DNA from: Pogonophryne albipinna
Lineage: Eukaryota; Chordata; Actinopteri; Perciformes; Artedidraconidae
Reading direction: 5' to 3'
DNA length: 64,000 nt
Assembly: GCA_028583405.1 (NCBI GenBank)
Contig: JAPTMU010000118.1
Span: forward strand, 213,501-277,500
Position numbers and translations under genes: made by a program
Shown here: positions 1-13,454 of the stretch, in pieces
How positions within the stretch are numbered: the first letter of the stretch is position 1
Layout: every line of letters starts with the position of its first letter
The notes under the pieces: generated by a model
Told to the model about the DNA's origin: nothing
The model's database searches: none
The model's input: only the letters and a program-made list of their open reading frames with translations

Positions 1-480
1 ACTTCATCTCCTCCTTCACAGTCTCTCTGCTGCTTTATGGAGGTCGGATTCTGCTCTCATGTCCCACACTTAGCTCTTGTTTGAGGGACTGGTTAGAGTA
101 GATCTCTGCCTGTCAGCAAGCTGTTTGGTTCTGGATGCCACAGGTGGAGATAGTTCTGGATGCAGTTCTTATTGTTGTTGTTGGTTCAGCTCTGGTTCTC
201 TGTCTGGTCTATTAAGAAGGAGGAGTCTCCTGTTGGGTTAGGCCTTTGATTGCTCAAGCGGATCGGGGTCTTAGCCGTCTGACATGCAGAGAGAGAGAGT
301 CCAGGTCTCGGGACGCATTACCTATAGAAATTCTAGCACACTGAGGTTAAATAAATCCAACCCTTTCCACTCCGTCTCTTTCTAATCATACTATCTGTCT
401 TAGTAGTTAAATGCCATCCAAACAACACAATTAATGTCTACTAATGATATTACATAAACTCCCTCTAATAATCGTTTCAT
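1..480 (-). repeat. Dispersed repeat, copy A (inverted partner at 45.7-46.2 kb)
   Basis: The reverse complement of this stretch matches 45736-46180 closely over most of its length, including the block around 'tctcgggacgcattacctat' and the pyrimidine/purine run next to it. Copy A has about 85 extra bases near 45-128 that copy B lacks. The left end lies outside the window. No coding frame is evident. The family is not recognised; an untranslated part of an LTR-type or other interspersed element is possible. Confidence 0.75.
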
Positions 481-2998
481 CCATTGTGACATATTTACCC
501 AAACTAAGTTTTTCAACACCCACATGTTTCCAGCATCGCATATTCCACACACCATGAAAGAACCCCTCCGCATTCAAAAATCCCACTGCTATCTAGCAAC
601 AATTGTAAAGTTGCAGAGCACACTAATGAGATCACAGTAATGTAATTTGACCCAAGTGTAGGCCTATTTCGTTCCTAAAAATGTTAGCAAACACCAAACT
701 CCATCTACAACATTTATAGATAAATTGATTTAGCAAAATGAAATCTTATGTAATTCAAAATGTGACAAAAGAACAATGATTTGTCTTACACAAGATTGTG
801 GTCTAACAGAATGACTCTTGACCTCATGTGGCCTGAAGAACAAAAGGAGCTCTTAACATTAACACAATGGACTCTCAGAGATGAGATCTAGCCATAAGGT
901 GGCTGACTTTAAAATGAACTGTGACAAAGAAACCACATGCGTGTGGGTAAATTATAGTTTTAGAAATATAACTCAAAACAACACTACATTAAAATAATAA
1001 CAATTCAAATGAGCCTTGGTGAAAAGCATGAAAAACAAAACAACTTAATCTACTCTCCTTGTTTGTGTACATCTTTACTCCAATTATTTCACCATCTAGT
1101 ATGCCAACTTGCTGGCCAACCAGCTTAGCAGTATAGCACTGGCCTCATGTGAGTGGGGGAAGGGGAGGGGATCACTCAACACATGTGCAGATATAAACCA
1201 CACTGCTTGGAGACTGAGTTCAATAAAAACTAAACCATACGACTTGTAGTCTGGCTTCAATAAAAATGTAACACCTCATGTCCTATTATTTTATCATAGT
1301 TCCTTGTCTCTCTCTGTCTCTCTCTCTGTCTCTCTCTCTGTCTCTCTCTTCCACACTTCTGTTAGATATGAAATAAAACATACAAGTCCATGTAAGCATG
1401 GCATAGATCATAATCCATTACTCGAGAAGACTCAGTATCACCTCTGTGTTTTAACATTTAACAGCTTCTCTCTGACTGACAAACTTACAAAACCTTCTGT
1501 TTACTTTCTACTCTTTCTTCACAAACTTAAAAACACAATTGTGGTGAATTGTTTGCGTTTTCAGTTTCCTATCTACATTAAACAACCACCAACTCAGAGT
1601 CACTGTGGTATGATCAACACAACTCCTAAATAACATTGCAATGTATATTTCTTACAGTGAGTTTGTTATTTAATGTTTAACAAATTATCCTCTTTTTATG
1701 TCTAATCTAGGTGGAATAATCCACTATCATATTTAATTTGAATCGAACCTTAACCTCTATGTACTTCATATACTCAGTAAATCTCTTTTTACTTTCCCTC
1801 AACGTTTCTGTATGTAATTAAATTCCTCTGAAATATGATTAAGTACAATTCTCAGTTAATGACAAATACCACAAAATTCACAATGCAATGCAATAGTAAC
1901 AATCAGTTCTCAAAACTTCTCATAAAAACCACAATGTGACGTAACTGTATCCCTCAATGCTAAAAACAACAAATTATAGTTTCTTATTTATTTCAATATC
2001 TACCACCTCAAATCACACATTGATGTATTAATTGTCAATGTTATTCACTCCAACTTCAGATCACTCGTTGATCTTTCACTCCTTGCTTTAAATTCAACGC
2101 TCAGCAGCCATTTTCCAGACATTAACAAGCAGTCTGGCTCCGGGCTGCTGCATAGCAACTTAGAGCAGAAATGTGGAGAAAGGGGGGCTTTCTTAAACCC
2201 ATGGTATTCTACCATTATGACTTCGCATTTCTTTATCTGACTTAGGCCATTATATGTTCAATAATATATTCTATTTATTCAAAAGCACATACATATATCC
2301 TCCACGCTGTCTGTTCAGCTTTTAAGATGCGATATTTCTTTCAACAGAATGGGCGTTAACCCCACAGAACAAGACAGTGAGAAATCCGTTAATTTCAATG
2401 GCTTTTGAAGTTCGCGTTTCTGCTCTTGGATTTTTTACATATAATACAATTGCAGGCTCCTATGAGACTGGAAAGCATTATTCTGATTGGTCACGGATGG
2501 GGACTCGATACCACCATTTGACCCCCCCAGCGAAGTATACCCTGTGGGGACTCGATACCTCCACTAGGCGTAGGGACTCTATACCCTTCCAGCCGCCAGA
2601 GACTCAATACCCTGATCCTGAAATACTCCGCTGCTTCACGTGTAGCTAACGAGTCAGCCGTACGATTCTGAAAAATCTACGAAGCTTTTAACCGTTGCTT
2701 TATCTATTTTATAACTTTACCTACCTATACTAAACTATGCATTGCATTCTTTACCGTAAATGACACTTGGAAATATCTTTGACAACTCTAAAATGTAGCT
2801 TAGCCAATCTACAGACCTTCGATAGAAACAGGCGTCCGTTTTACCTTTCAATTTTAGGATCCTGGTTTTAGTTGTCACAGATTATTCCAGGGATCTCCCT
2901 CCGTCCGCTGGCTGCTAGTGTTTTCCTCTAAAAAACCTTACTCATGACGTCACCACATCGGCACGTCCTCACGTCATCACGTCGGGGTTTCACCAAAT
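481..2998. other. AT-rich sequence without a recognised gene
   Basis: No convincing coding frame. The first few hundred bases still align loosely with the reverse complement of sequence left of 45736, so copy A may extend to about 600. Four degenerate copies of a 'gggactcgatacc' motif occur at roughly 2499, 2545, 2573 and 2600. The stretch 2940-2990 is rich in acgtca/gacgtg words just beside the LTR-like block. Confidence 0.5.
1305..1350. repeat. TCTCTG/TCTC simple repeat
   Basis: A pyrimidine-only run built from tctctctgtc units. It is the sole reason for the serine/leucine repeat frame seen here. Confidence 0.9.
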
Positions 2999-3897
2999 TG
3001 TTGTGGCAGATATCTCTGCTCCGCGCCGATCATATATGAGTTTGCCTTAAAAGAAGGGAAACCCAAAACAACCAGGATAGGGGTTAAACAAGAATCTGCT
3101 TTAATGATAAACGGTAAGAATACAAATACACTTCTCCAAAGGGGTAGGCCCACCCCCTGCTCTGGTCCAAATGCCGGGAGAACCTTTCATCTTGACGGCA
3201 GGAGGAAAAAGAGAATGAACTAAATTCAAACCCAGCTTTTATACCCAAAAATCACCGGAGGAGCCGAGTCAGTCTATCTCATTGGAAGATGTAAAAGATG
3301 ACTTTTCTTAGCGAATCAGCGCGAGCCAGCCAGGATAATAAACAAGTGTCTCTGAGATGGTAATAAAATGTATCTGGCGTCCGTTATCTCACTTTCCTGC
3401 ATAGACTTTCACACACACACTTTCCTGCACATTCCAGAGGCCTGAGCTGTATCCCTTTGTTCACAAAGATAATACATATTAATACTCTCATATATTCAGC
3501 TTCTGGTTACACAGACTGCTTATTATGAATACAAAGTAATTAAACACACACATATACTATTCAAGATATGTTGACTTCCCTGAAACATGACATACTGGAG
3601 ATCTTAAGCAGAAGGAACTCTCATCCAACTCTCATCCAACTCTCACCCTGCCATCTATACCTCCCCCACAGAGCAATACAACCTGTTCACTCCAAGCACC
3701 CCAGAATGTTTGAGCAAGTTTTAGTCCTCACATTTATGAAAGGATAAAACAGAGAAACCAATACAAAACACAAACACAGGTATTGTTTAAACAGTATTCA
3801 CTTAACTGCTACTATTGATAATTTCCAGAGAAACTCAAGGGGCCTCTTTTAATATCTGGAAGTTGCAACAAGACTTTCTGCCATTTCAAATGTAACA
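2999..3897 (-). mobile_element. LTR-like block of a retroelement, minus strand
   Basis: Read on the minus strand the block starts TGTTACATTT at 3897 and ends GCCACAACA at 2999, so it has the TG...CA ends of an LTR. In between, in the right order, are a TATA-like TATAAAAG (3243-3236), then an ATTAAA polyadenylation-type signal (3105-3100), then about 100 bases to the LTR end. Directly beyond the end is ATTTGGTGAAACCCCGACG, which begins with the TGG expected of a tRNA primer-binding site. No gag or pol frame is visible below 2990, and no second LTR or matching flanking duplication was found. It is probably a remnant; the superfamily (ERV, Gypsy or other) is unresolved. Confidence 0.45.
3236..3243 (-). 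promoter_or_regulatory. TATA-like box of the LTR-like block
   Basis: TATAAAAG on the minus strand, about 138 bases upstream of an ATTAAA signal. This is the normal promoter-to-polyA order for an LTR. Inferred only from position and motif. Confidence 0.35.
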
Positions 3898-5084
3898 CAC
3901 TTCCCAAATATCAGATGATAATAATCTGCAACGTCTTGACGTTTATGTGGCTGCACGCAGTTTGGTTAGAGGAACATTAATACCATGAGCTTGATGTGAT
4001 GCCTAGGAACTCCGGGTGTGTGACTGGGCGTCATGATTAGGGACGCTGTGCTCCTGGAGGAGTGTCTTCTTCTTTCTTCTTTCTTCTTCTCTTTTCCCAG
4101 TTGAGCGGAGTTATAGGTTAGTAATGTTGTATTTGAACACTAGATGGTGTAAAGGCAACGCATGAGGGGATCTCCCTGAGCAGTGGGTGATGCACTGGGG
4201 AGAGACAATTATTACCATTATTTACCCGAATAGCCGGTGCACACGTAGTTTCTTCTTACTTGACTCCCGCTTGAGGCTGAAAGAGTTCCGCTGAACGGAA
4301 GATGGGAACTTTAAAGCGCGTCGTTAATATCTGCTTTGAAGAGCCAGCCTTGGCCTGCACACTATTAAGATTACATTATCTCCAGGCGTAGAAAGGGGGA
4401 ACATTGACCGCTGTCATCGAGATTGAGCCGGGAGGAGAAGTAGCTTCAATGGGATATAGCTTAAGCCCTGCCTGCCTGCAGGAGGGGTTGTGGTTGAAGC
4501 CAGAAATGGGTAAAGCTTTGCATTCGATGAGGGCCCGTTCCGTGTGAAGCGCCGCATTTGAGCGGCCCTGATGTCAGTGATGCCCTCTCGAGAGACTGAA
4601 GGCGTGCGTCAATTGTTTGCGTGAAGTAGGCCATTTCCATTAAACCGGAGGAACTTCCGTGGAGCCCGATTTCCTTGTCTTTTCCTCCCGCGTCCGGGTT
4701 TGTGGGGCGGCCGGCTGGAACTGCTAGCCGACTGGGGAACGCCGCCTATAGCTTAATCCGCAAGACTGCGGAGCTGATGAATATATGCCTGGAGCTGGGA
4801 CGAAGCCCTGCCGCTGTTTGCACGTTGACACCTGAAATGACAACTGACGTAGAGGGAAGAGCAGATTTAAAGGGGTTAGTGGGTGCGATGCTTGGCTAGC
4901 CGGGAAGTAACGCCCCTGATCACTTAATGAGAGAGGAGAGAGTATTGAAGTGACGTGTAACACCAGAGGATATTGGTCTTCCTGATTGAACTTGCGCTGA
5001 GCTACATATGTCCAACCATGAGCTCTATGAGCCCCTCTGATCTGCCTTTTTCCATCTAAAGAACATTGCCAGACTCTGACCGTC
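3898..5084. other. No gene recognised; mixed low-copy and repeat-like DNA
   Basis: Contains a tttcttct run near 4075-4095. A segment around 4837-4880 ('cctgaaatgacaactgac', then 'agagcagatttaaa') closely resembles 54208-54247, so part of this is an interspersed repeat. Open frames here show no family motif. Confidence 0.4.
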
Positions 5085-5735
5085 ACTCTCAGAGTCGGTT
5101 GCAGAAACCTCAGTCCACGCTTTCGTCCCCTCCCGCTTGGACTACTGCAATGGTGTCCTGTTTGGGGTACCCAACAAAACCCTGGACAGTATGTTCAAAA
5201 CTGTGCTTCTAGGGTACTCACACATACAAAGCCGTGGCAGCACAACACTCCCACCCTCATCCACCTCCACTGGCGGCCGTTCAAGTGCTGCATAACCTAT
5301 AAAGTCCTCCTCCTTACCTACAAGTGCCTCCATGCCCATGCCCCCCAGTACTTATCGGACCTCCTCCGCCCACATGCCCCACCCCGGAACCTGCGGTCTT
5401 CCGACTCTGGCCTGCTCACCACCGTCCGTACCAACCTGCGAACCTTCTGGGACAGAGCCTTCAGTGTGGCAGCCCCCACCCTCTGGAACGCTCTCCCTGC
5501 GGAGATCCGCGACATTCCAACGCTTGACGCCTTCAAAAGCGCCCTCAAGTCCCATCTGTTTGTCAAGGCCTTCGGCCCCTAATTTATTTGTTGTTTTGTC
5601 TGTCTGACTGTTTGTCTGACTGCCTTCTGTTTTTGTTTGTTTTAACTCCTGTTTTTTTCTCTGTAAAGCGACCATGGGTCCCATGAAAGGCGATATATAA
5701 ATCTAAGCTATTATTATTATTATTAATAATAATAG
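5085..5735 (+). mobile_element. L2-like LINE, 5'-truncated 3' end
   Basis: Encodes the end of a LINE ORF2 in more than one frame. An early piece reads SRLDYCNGVLFGVP, the usual motif downstream of the reverse transcriptase core. It is followed by ITYKVLLLTYKCLHAHAPQY, then FSVAAPTLWNALPAEIRD and FKSALKSHLFVKAFGP before a stop near 5580. The 3' UTR ends 'gtaaagcgaccatgggtccc', then 'gcgatatataaatctaagc' and an (ATT)n tail, as is typical for fish L2/CR1-type elements. The frame breaks near 5200-5280 show it is dead. The clade assignment is by eye. Confidence 0.8.
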
Positions 5736-5934
5736 CTTAGTTTCCTGACTTGTGTCAAACTCATCTTAAGTAGTCTTGACTGGTATTCTGCAAGGTTCAG
5801 TATTGGGTCCTCTGTTGTTTTCTTTGGTAATTTTTTCATGGGACATTTGTTATCAGATAAACAGATAGTATGCAGTCATATCACTTATATCCACCCTGAA
5901 CAAATGTAGCCGATCCTTAGCCATTTTATCCTGT

Positions 5935-6095
5935 TGTGATGTGAATATCATATTTCTCACCTTCATTATGTTATATTTATTGACCTGAAACTTTTATCCG
6001 AAGCATCTCACAATAAATGCTTTCAATTCAACCCAAACAGTGCTAGAATTCCAAGTACTTCAACTTCAGCAAATGCTTATCGAATTCCACTTTTC
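5935..6095. repeat. Dispersed repeat related to 8385-8525
   Basis: Shares the segment ending 'ccaagtacttcaa' and 'ttcagcaaatgcttat' with 8385-8525 in the same orientation, including the preceding 'tttctcacct' portion. Family unknown. Confidence 0.6.
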
Positions 6096-7325
6096 TTGCT
6101 TTTTCATTTCATGCCACCTCAGGGTGAAAGGAAGAAGATTACTGGCACTAATGGGGTGAAGCCTGCGAGCTAGTTCAGGCAGTCAACTCGAGCACCAATG
6201 ATACATTTACACGTGACGCGCTCGTACCTCTTACAGCCAACCAAACACATTCTCCTAAACTTGCCGCTCTATTTAAGCTGCGAAATCTGCCTGCCTCTGC
6301 CTCGCTAATGCTGCTGCTGCCACTACTGCGTTCACTTGCTACTGCTGCGTTCATGTTCCTGCTTCTGTGTTTCATGTTGCTGCTGCTCGCCTGCCCCCCC
6401 CACCACCCCAGCTTCCACCTGTAGGCTCGGGGGGATAGTTTTCTAATCATCACTCAATGTTCTATGTACATCTGTGGAGTGATGAGGCCCGAGCCTAGAC
6501 GCCAAACTCAAACTATATGCTGCTTCTAATAAACATATTAAGAAATACGTGAGTTGTCTGACTGAAATTATGTAGCTCTAGAGATTGTACATTGTTAGTC
6601 AACTTTGTCAATTACTTTGGTGCAAATTAAAAGTTAATATTATCATATAAAAACACACTGTTATTACATATTATAGTTTTGATTTGGTATGTGAAGGATC
6701 TGTCCCCTCGAGTACGGTACTTGGTATTGTGAGATGGAGACAGAAGGTTGGTGTCAGAGGATTGGAGGCTGTGCGAAGGAGTGAGATGGTGGAGCAGGTC
6801 ATTACGGAGGGGTTAGACACTGGACATTTTGTGTGTGTTTGTGATAGATAGACAGTCTGGGGTTTCCACTGCTGGTGTTCAGTGTGGCAGTTGGTGCCGT
6901 AACTTTGCTATGCGTTGGTGCCATTCTGTTTTGGCAAGTTCAGTATTCCCCTGCTGTTTTATTTTTTAATGTTTCCAAGTTAGCAAATACACAGATTATG
7001 TATAGTTGTATCTCACTAATATCCACATGCAACATTTGGGTGTTATCTTGTAATGTTTTCTGCCTTTGGAACAACTCATAAAGAACTAGTACTGTCCTGC
7101 ATCAATGTATTTAGGAATCATTTTAAACTACAATTCTCGCGCCTTGGTTACTATAATGCCCCTGCTTAGCCTTGCTCAATTAATAAATGTTCAAAAGTTA
7201 GAATCCAGACTATAAAGAAAGAGAGAGAGCATTTCTCCCACAACCCCAATTTCACAATCATGTATCGGCTCCCATTCTATTTTAGACAGTATAACTGACT
7301 TACCTACGAGGCAATGCATGGTCTT
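6096..7325. other. No gene recognised
   Basis: Includes a gctgctgct/cttgctactgctgc trinucleotide-like patch around 6305-6385. No coding frame carries family motifs. Confidence 0.4.
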
Positions 7326-7412
7326 ACACCTGTTGATGTACAGCACTTTGTTCCACTCTGTTGTTTTTAAATGTGCTATAGAAATAAAATGGATTGGATT
7401 GGATTGTTCAAA
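7326..7412 (+). mobile_element. LINE 3' end, short
   Basis: The sequence 'cagcactttgttccactctg' followed by 'aaatgtgctatagaaataaa' and a (tggat)n tail is the common 3' UTR ending of a fish LINE. Too little coding sequence remains upstream to assign a clade. Confidence 0.55.
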
Positions 7413-7552
7413 AATCGGAACTTTTAACCTAAAATTGTCTTTAAAGACATCACAGACCTGCAATATTGGGCCTTTAAGCTTTAATAGAATAACAACGGGT
7501 GGCCATTCTGTGAGAGAAGTCATTATTATAAAAGGAAAACTTCACAGATAGG

Positions 7553-8236
7553 AGGGCACATTTGCTCTTGTAAGAGGCCCCTGAAGCGACTGGCTGATTG
7601 GCCACACACTGAGAACAGCTCATCCAGAATGCAGCAGCTCGTCGGGTCTTCAACCTTCCTAAATTCTCCCACACCACGCCGCTCCTCCGCTCCCTTCACT
7701 GGCTTCCGGTAACTGCTTGAATCCACTTCAAGACAATGGTACTTGCGTACCATGCTGCGAATGGATCTGGCTCTTCCTACATCCAGGACATAGTTAAACT
7801 GTACACCCCAGCACGTGCACTCCGCTCTGCATCAACCAAACGGCTCGCTGCACCCTCGCTGCCAAGGGGACCCAAGTTCCCATCAGCAAAAACACGTGGG
7901 TTTGCTATCCTAGCTCCAAAATGGTGGAATGAGCTCCCCATTGACATCAGGACAGCAGAAAGCTTACACACCTTCCGGCGCAGACTGAAAACTCATCTCT
8001 TTCGACTCCACTTCGAGCAATAGAACTATTAACAAAGCACTTATATACTAATAAAGGACTGGCTTACCTAAAGCCAGTTGAGTAGCACTTGAAATGTTTT
8101 TGCTCTATGAAACCTGATGTACTTATATGATTCTGTTTTCTTCAAGTTTGTATTTTGTTGGTCGAACGCACTTATTGTAAGTCGATTTGGATAAAAGCGT
8201 CAGCTAAATGCAATGTAATGTCATGTAATGTAACAG
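7553..8236 (+). mobile_element. L2 LINE 3' end
   Basis: Same family as the minus-strand copy at 17583-19070. The last 95 codons before the stop at 8023 read MVLAYHAANGSGSSYIQDIV ... KWWNELPIDIRTAESLHTF ... LKTHLFRLHFEQ, almost identical to the end of that copy. The upstream part, from about 7566, is in another frame. The 3' UTR ends with the conserved 'gtcgatttggataaaagcgt' and 'cagctaaatgcaatgtaatg', then an ATGTA-type repeat tail. 5'-truncated and inactive. Confidence 0.9.
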
Positions 8237-8384
8237 TATGAACATATACTGTATGCATTTCTTATACATACATTTTAAAGCTTTAAGGTTCCTGAAAGAT
8301 GAATGTAGAAACCCAACAGGGGGTTCCTCCATTGCTTGACTTCATTTGAGAATCTTACCTAAGTATTTCATCTTGTTATAATGT

Positions 8385-8525
8385 ATGATCAGGTTTCTCA
8401 CCTCTGCCTGACACTTTAAGCCAAAGTTTCTTTCAATAAGTTTGTCGAATAATGTGAGTGCAACCCACACAGTGCAATAATTCCAAGTACTTCAAATTCA
8501 GCAAATGCTTATTGCCTGATTCAAG
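8385..8525. repeat. Dispersed repeat related to 5935-6095
   Basis: Partner of the copy at 5935-6095, sharing 'ccaagtacttcaa' and 'ttcagcaaatgcttat'. It lies just downstream of the L2 tail. Confidence 0.6.
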
Positions 8526-8694
8526 TACATGAGACAATAACACATAGATAAATACTTTTTGTTTTATTTTACAAACCAAGGTTGAGCATTCAGTCTGCAA
8601 TATGCATAGTTTCTATTGTCCTAATGTGAATGGGGAGACGGTTATATCACCATTCAAAACTACTTTTACAAACAAAACAACAGGCAGCCAGTCT

Positions 8695-8975
8695 GTTTTA
8701 GAATTGATTTTAATATTTTATTCCTGACTTTTAAGGCCCTGCATGGCATGACACCAAGTTATCTGAGCTTCTAGTGAGTTCTGTACCAGCCTTACCTGTG
8801 GTCCTGTGATAAGCTCTCAGCTGGTTCCCTGTCACGGCTGAAGACTAAGGATGACAGAACATCTGCTGTTGTGGACCCATCCATTTGGAAAAGCTTACTT
8901 ATGGAACTTACACTGGAAAACTCACGTCTCGCCTTAACATAGTTGGACTTTTTCTCATTTATTTTACTTATTTTT
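8695..8975 (+). mobile_element. LINE ORF2 C-terminal fragment
   Basis: The plus strand encodes FRIDFNILFLTFKALHGMTP, then SRLKTKDDRTSAVVDPSIWK, then a leucine-rich end with stops. This is the order 'FK-L-G--P-YL ... R-RTK-DR-F-V--P-LWN' seen at the end of fish L2-type LINE ORF2. It carries internal stops and so is dead. Different from the L2 family at 7553. Confidence 0.65.
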
Positions 8976-8999
8976 ATCTTATTTTATCCATTGTCTTTG

Positions 9000-10105
9000 C
9001 CCTGCCTATAAAGGGGAGGTAAAAACTGAGAATACGAAAATATTTGGATTTTTTGTCAAAGTCTGGCAGATGCATTTATGAAAATCTGAAACCATGTTTT
9101 ATTCAGGGGTTTCAATAAAGCAGACCGGAAATTATCCACGCATGAATAAGTCTTTAGAGATCATTAAATGTTGTGAAATATCAAATTTTAGCGACATTGC
9201 TCAGATAGAAGAAACAAGAATCCGCTAGGATTCCTTTTTGATTGAGGTTCTGTCAATTGAGGATAAGCTGAAAAGCCTTTTTTGGCATCAATCATTAACT
9301 TAATTTAACATTTCTGTTTCCCTTTCTTAGTCTGCATTGCTTTGCAGGTCCCTGGGAGGAGGAGTTGGTCGGTACAACCAAGTCCCAGGACTCTCCATTA
9401 ATTCCTCATGCCGGATTAACATTTTATACTACAAAACGTACCATCCATATGCTCACACACTTAAGACGCTTATTTTATGTTCAGTAATAAACATGTACAC
9501 CTTTCAGTTTAAATCTGCGTACCTCCCATTTTTTGTCACGGCTCACCAGCTGTGTAATGACACCATCAAAAAGATACATTCCCTGTCACATCCACTTCAC
9601 GTCTGTTATCGTAGCCAAAGCGTAAGATATGAAGAAGTGTAACCGAGAGGTTAATGGTTGAGTCGTTCCTGCTGAATATCTGGTTCCCAGCCTTGTGAGA
9701 AGTCAGGGGAGGAAAGAGCGTAAGAGCGGAACATACAGATTTTTTAACATTACAATCTGACTGTAGGCAAAACTGTACGTCAGCCCTGTGAACTCTGTGA
9801 ACTCTGCCACAGGAGGTCGTGATTGTGTCAATTTAATTACACAGACAATGGTGAATTCAGCTGCCAACTCACCACCGCCTGCTGCTGCTCCTGTTAGCCG
9901 GTGCAGAGCCTGGGCCGGAGCCCTGACATTTACAAAATGATGTGTGTGTGCATGTGTGTGAATGTGTGTGTGCGAGGCAGAAGTGAAGCCTATTCTCCGG
10001 GCTAATTAAGGAGGTTGAGAGGCTTCTTAGTTTCAGGACTCTAGAGAGGATGAACTCTATGATACTAATTTCAGGTATAAAACCAGTAAATGGACCAATC
10101 AGTGG
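9000..10105. other. No gene recognised
   Basis: No family motif in any frame. A short tgtgtg-rich patch lies at 9940-9975. Otherwise unremarkable. Confidence 0.4.
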
Positions 10106-10501
10106 GTGTTTCTCAATGTCGAGGAGAATTGCTTGGTAGCACATGTACCTCCGAGTCAGTTGCTTCAGAAACGAGGCAAGAATCCTTCCTAGCCTCGGAA
10201 AACGAAGAATTGTGGAACAGGATAACAGGTATGCAGGTGTGCATCATATGCGAGGCCCCGCCTTAAATGGAGCGTGATTTCCGCCAAAAATTTGGAAATT
10301 GGTCCGTGCGCAAAGTATTGTGGGGATTTTAAGACCGGAGTCTACTCATGTGCAGCCTCGAAATTTCCCGCAACGAAGTACACCGGCCTCGGTAGAATTC
10401 CAAGTATGCTGGACATTGGAACAGTCCTTCGGCGGGACTCGATGACGTAGTATCCTTGAAATAGTGGCTCTGGAGCAGCTTTCCTCGACATTGAGAAACA
10501 C
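10106..10501. mobile_element. MITE with terminal inverted repeats (larger relative of 10505-10678)
   Basis: Ends GTGTTTCTCAATGTCGAGGA (left) and TCCTCGACATTGAGAAACAC (right) are exact inverted repeats. The right-hand 110 bases (from about 10390) match the right half of the neighbouring MITE, including 'tggctctg', 'actcgatgacgtagtat' and 'agtccttcggcg'. No coding capacity. No clear flanking duplication. The superfamily is not determined (PIF/Harbinger or hAT are possible). Confidence 0.75.
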
Positions 10502-10504
10502 ACA

Positions 10505-10678
10505 GGCCGTTTCTCAATGTCGAGTATACCTGATGCAGAGCCACTATTGCAAGTATACTACGTCATCCAGTGGCGCCGAATGCTGGACATTGGAAACAGT
10601 CCTTCGGCGCCACTCGATGACGTAGTATACTTGAAATAGTGGCTCTGCAGCAGCTTTACTCGACATTGAGAAACGGCC
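10505..10678. mobile_element. 174-bp palindromic MITE
   Basis: Runs from GGCCGTTTCTCAATGTCGAG to its inverted complement CTCGACATTGAGAAACGGCC. Nearly the whole unit folds on itself: 'gcagagccactatt', 'agtatactacgtcat' and 'tggcgccgaa' on the left each recur inverted on the right. It begins three bases after the end of the neighbouring related MITE. Confidence 0.85.
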
Positions 10679-10699
10679 CCAGAGTTCATTACTTCCCCT

Positions 10700-12239
<1,540 letters not shown>

Positions 12240-12690
12240 ATACTATTTAACTTCTATTCGACCAGGAAAGTCTCATTGATTAGAAATTTATTTTTGCAAG
12301 AGAGTCAGCGCCAAGATAGGCAGCAGCACAGTTACAGAACACAAATTAAAAACAATAACAGAGAACATAGATGATCAGAGCATCATCATAAGAATGATCT
12401 ACAGACAGAGTTGTCTTCTTCTCCGTCATTAAGAAGTACTTTTTAGAGGAAGCGACTCCCTGAGTTTCAGTTTGTGTTGTAGCTGGTTCCGAGCAAATGG
12501 AGCAGCGTAACTGAATGCCCTTTTCCCCAGCTCAGTGTGGACAGTTAGCAGAAACAAGTCCTCAGATGTATATGTGAAAACTCTTTGAGGGGTAGCAAAG
12601 ATTGACAAGTAGTAATTCAATTCAACACGTTTAGATTCAACTCTATTGTCATTGCAGAGAGAACAACGAAATGCAGCAATTTTTTGCAAA
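12240..12690 (-). mobile_element. LINE 3' end, minus strand
   Basis: On the minus strand a frame ending at 12429 reads SEDLFLLTVHTELGKRAFSY, then AAPFARNQLQHKLKLRESLP, the 'G-R-F-Y-AP--WN-L' ending of a LINE ORF2. Downstream, on the plus strand, is 'cttctattcgaccaggaaag' followed by 'tttgcaagagagtc', a 3' UTR style common in fish LINEs. The far end (12640-12690), read on the minus strand, holds a 'tgcaatgacaatagag' stretch resembling Rex-type tails, so two elements may be juxtaposed. 5'-truncated. Confidence 0.65.
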
Positions 12691-12699
12691 TGCTCTTTT

Positions 12700-13324
12700 T
12701 ATGACACATAGAAACTTCGGACATTCACCAGTTGGGTAATGACTGAAGCAATTGTACCTTGTAAAACAAAACGTGTACAGTCTCTTAAGCTTGTGTTAAC
12801 CACAGACCTTATTTCAGGCTTCTGTATTTAGGACTCCTATACCACTCTATTGTGCTTGAAACATTGTCCTGGTCATGTACTTGGTAGCAGAATATGTAAT
12901 GATAATTGGCCACACTCTAAACTTCATTGCAAGAAAATGACATTAAATCTGGCAGAGTTTGCATTACTTATAAGGAGAGCCATTTCAGGGAGGGAAACGC
13001 AGCAGAGGGGGTTTTGGGTATTCATCCTTTATGAACCCCGAGCTGGCATTCAGCCTCCTGCTCATAGAACGTATGGAGAGCTGCTACAGTGTGTTAGTCA
13101 TCCACTTCTGTGGAAGGAGACAGTATTCATCTCCTAGCAAGCTCAGCCTTCTTCCCTTCATCTCATCCTATCTTACCTTCCCGTCAAATCCAAACACCTG
13201 ACACCACTGACAGGAGAGAAGAGGAGAAATGTTCAGTTATTTTAAAAGTTCATTTGCAGTTTGGTGCGTCCATAGCTCTTTTTATCTGCTGTTGGCTTAT
13301 ATTTGTTTCATTGTTTGAGTTTTG
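12700..13324. other. No gene recognised
   Basis: Frames of 80-95 codons here have no recognisable motif and no splice context. Confidence 0.4.
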
Positions 13325-13454
13325 TGTCAGGGTTGGGGAAAAATAGGACCCACATGCAGTAAGAGGACTAAAAAAGCTCAAATAACAAAAAGCGAGCTTT
13401 ATTAAAAAGCTGAAAACGGGAAAAACAAGAAACTACTTAACATAAACAAAACCG
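13325..13454 (-). repeat. Direct repeat, lower copy (LTR-like)
   Basis: Starts TGTCAGGGTTGGGG on the plus strand. It matches 15937-16061 with scattered substitutions and stops matching after 'aaacaaaaccg'. Confidence 0.85.

Noticed and set aside
5318..5684. Several overlapping GC-rich frames on both strands
   Set aside because: They are shadows of the plus-strand LINE C-terminal region that carries the ALPAEIRD and HLFVKAFGP landmarks.
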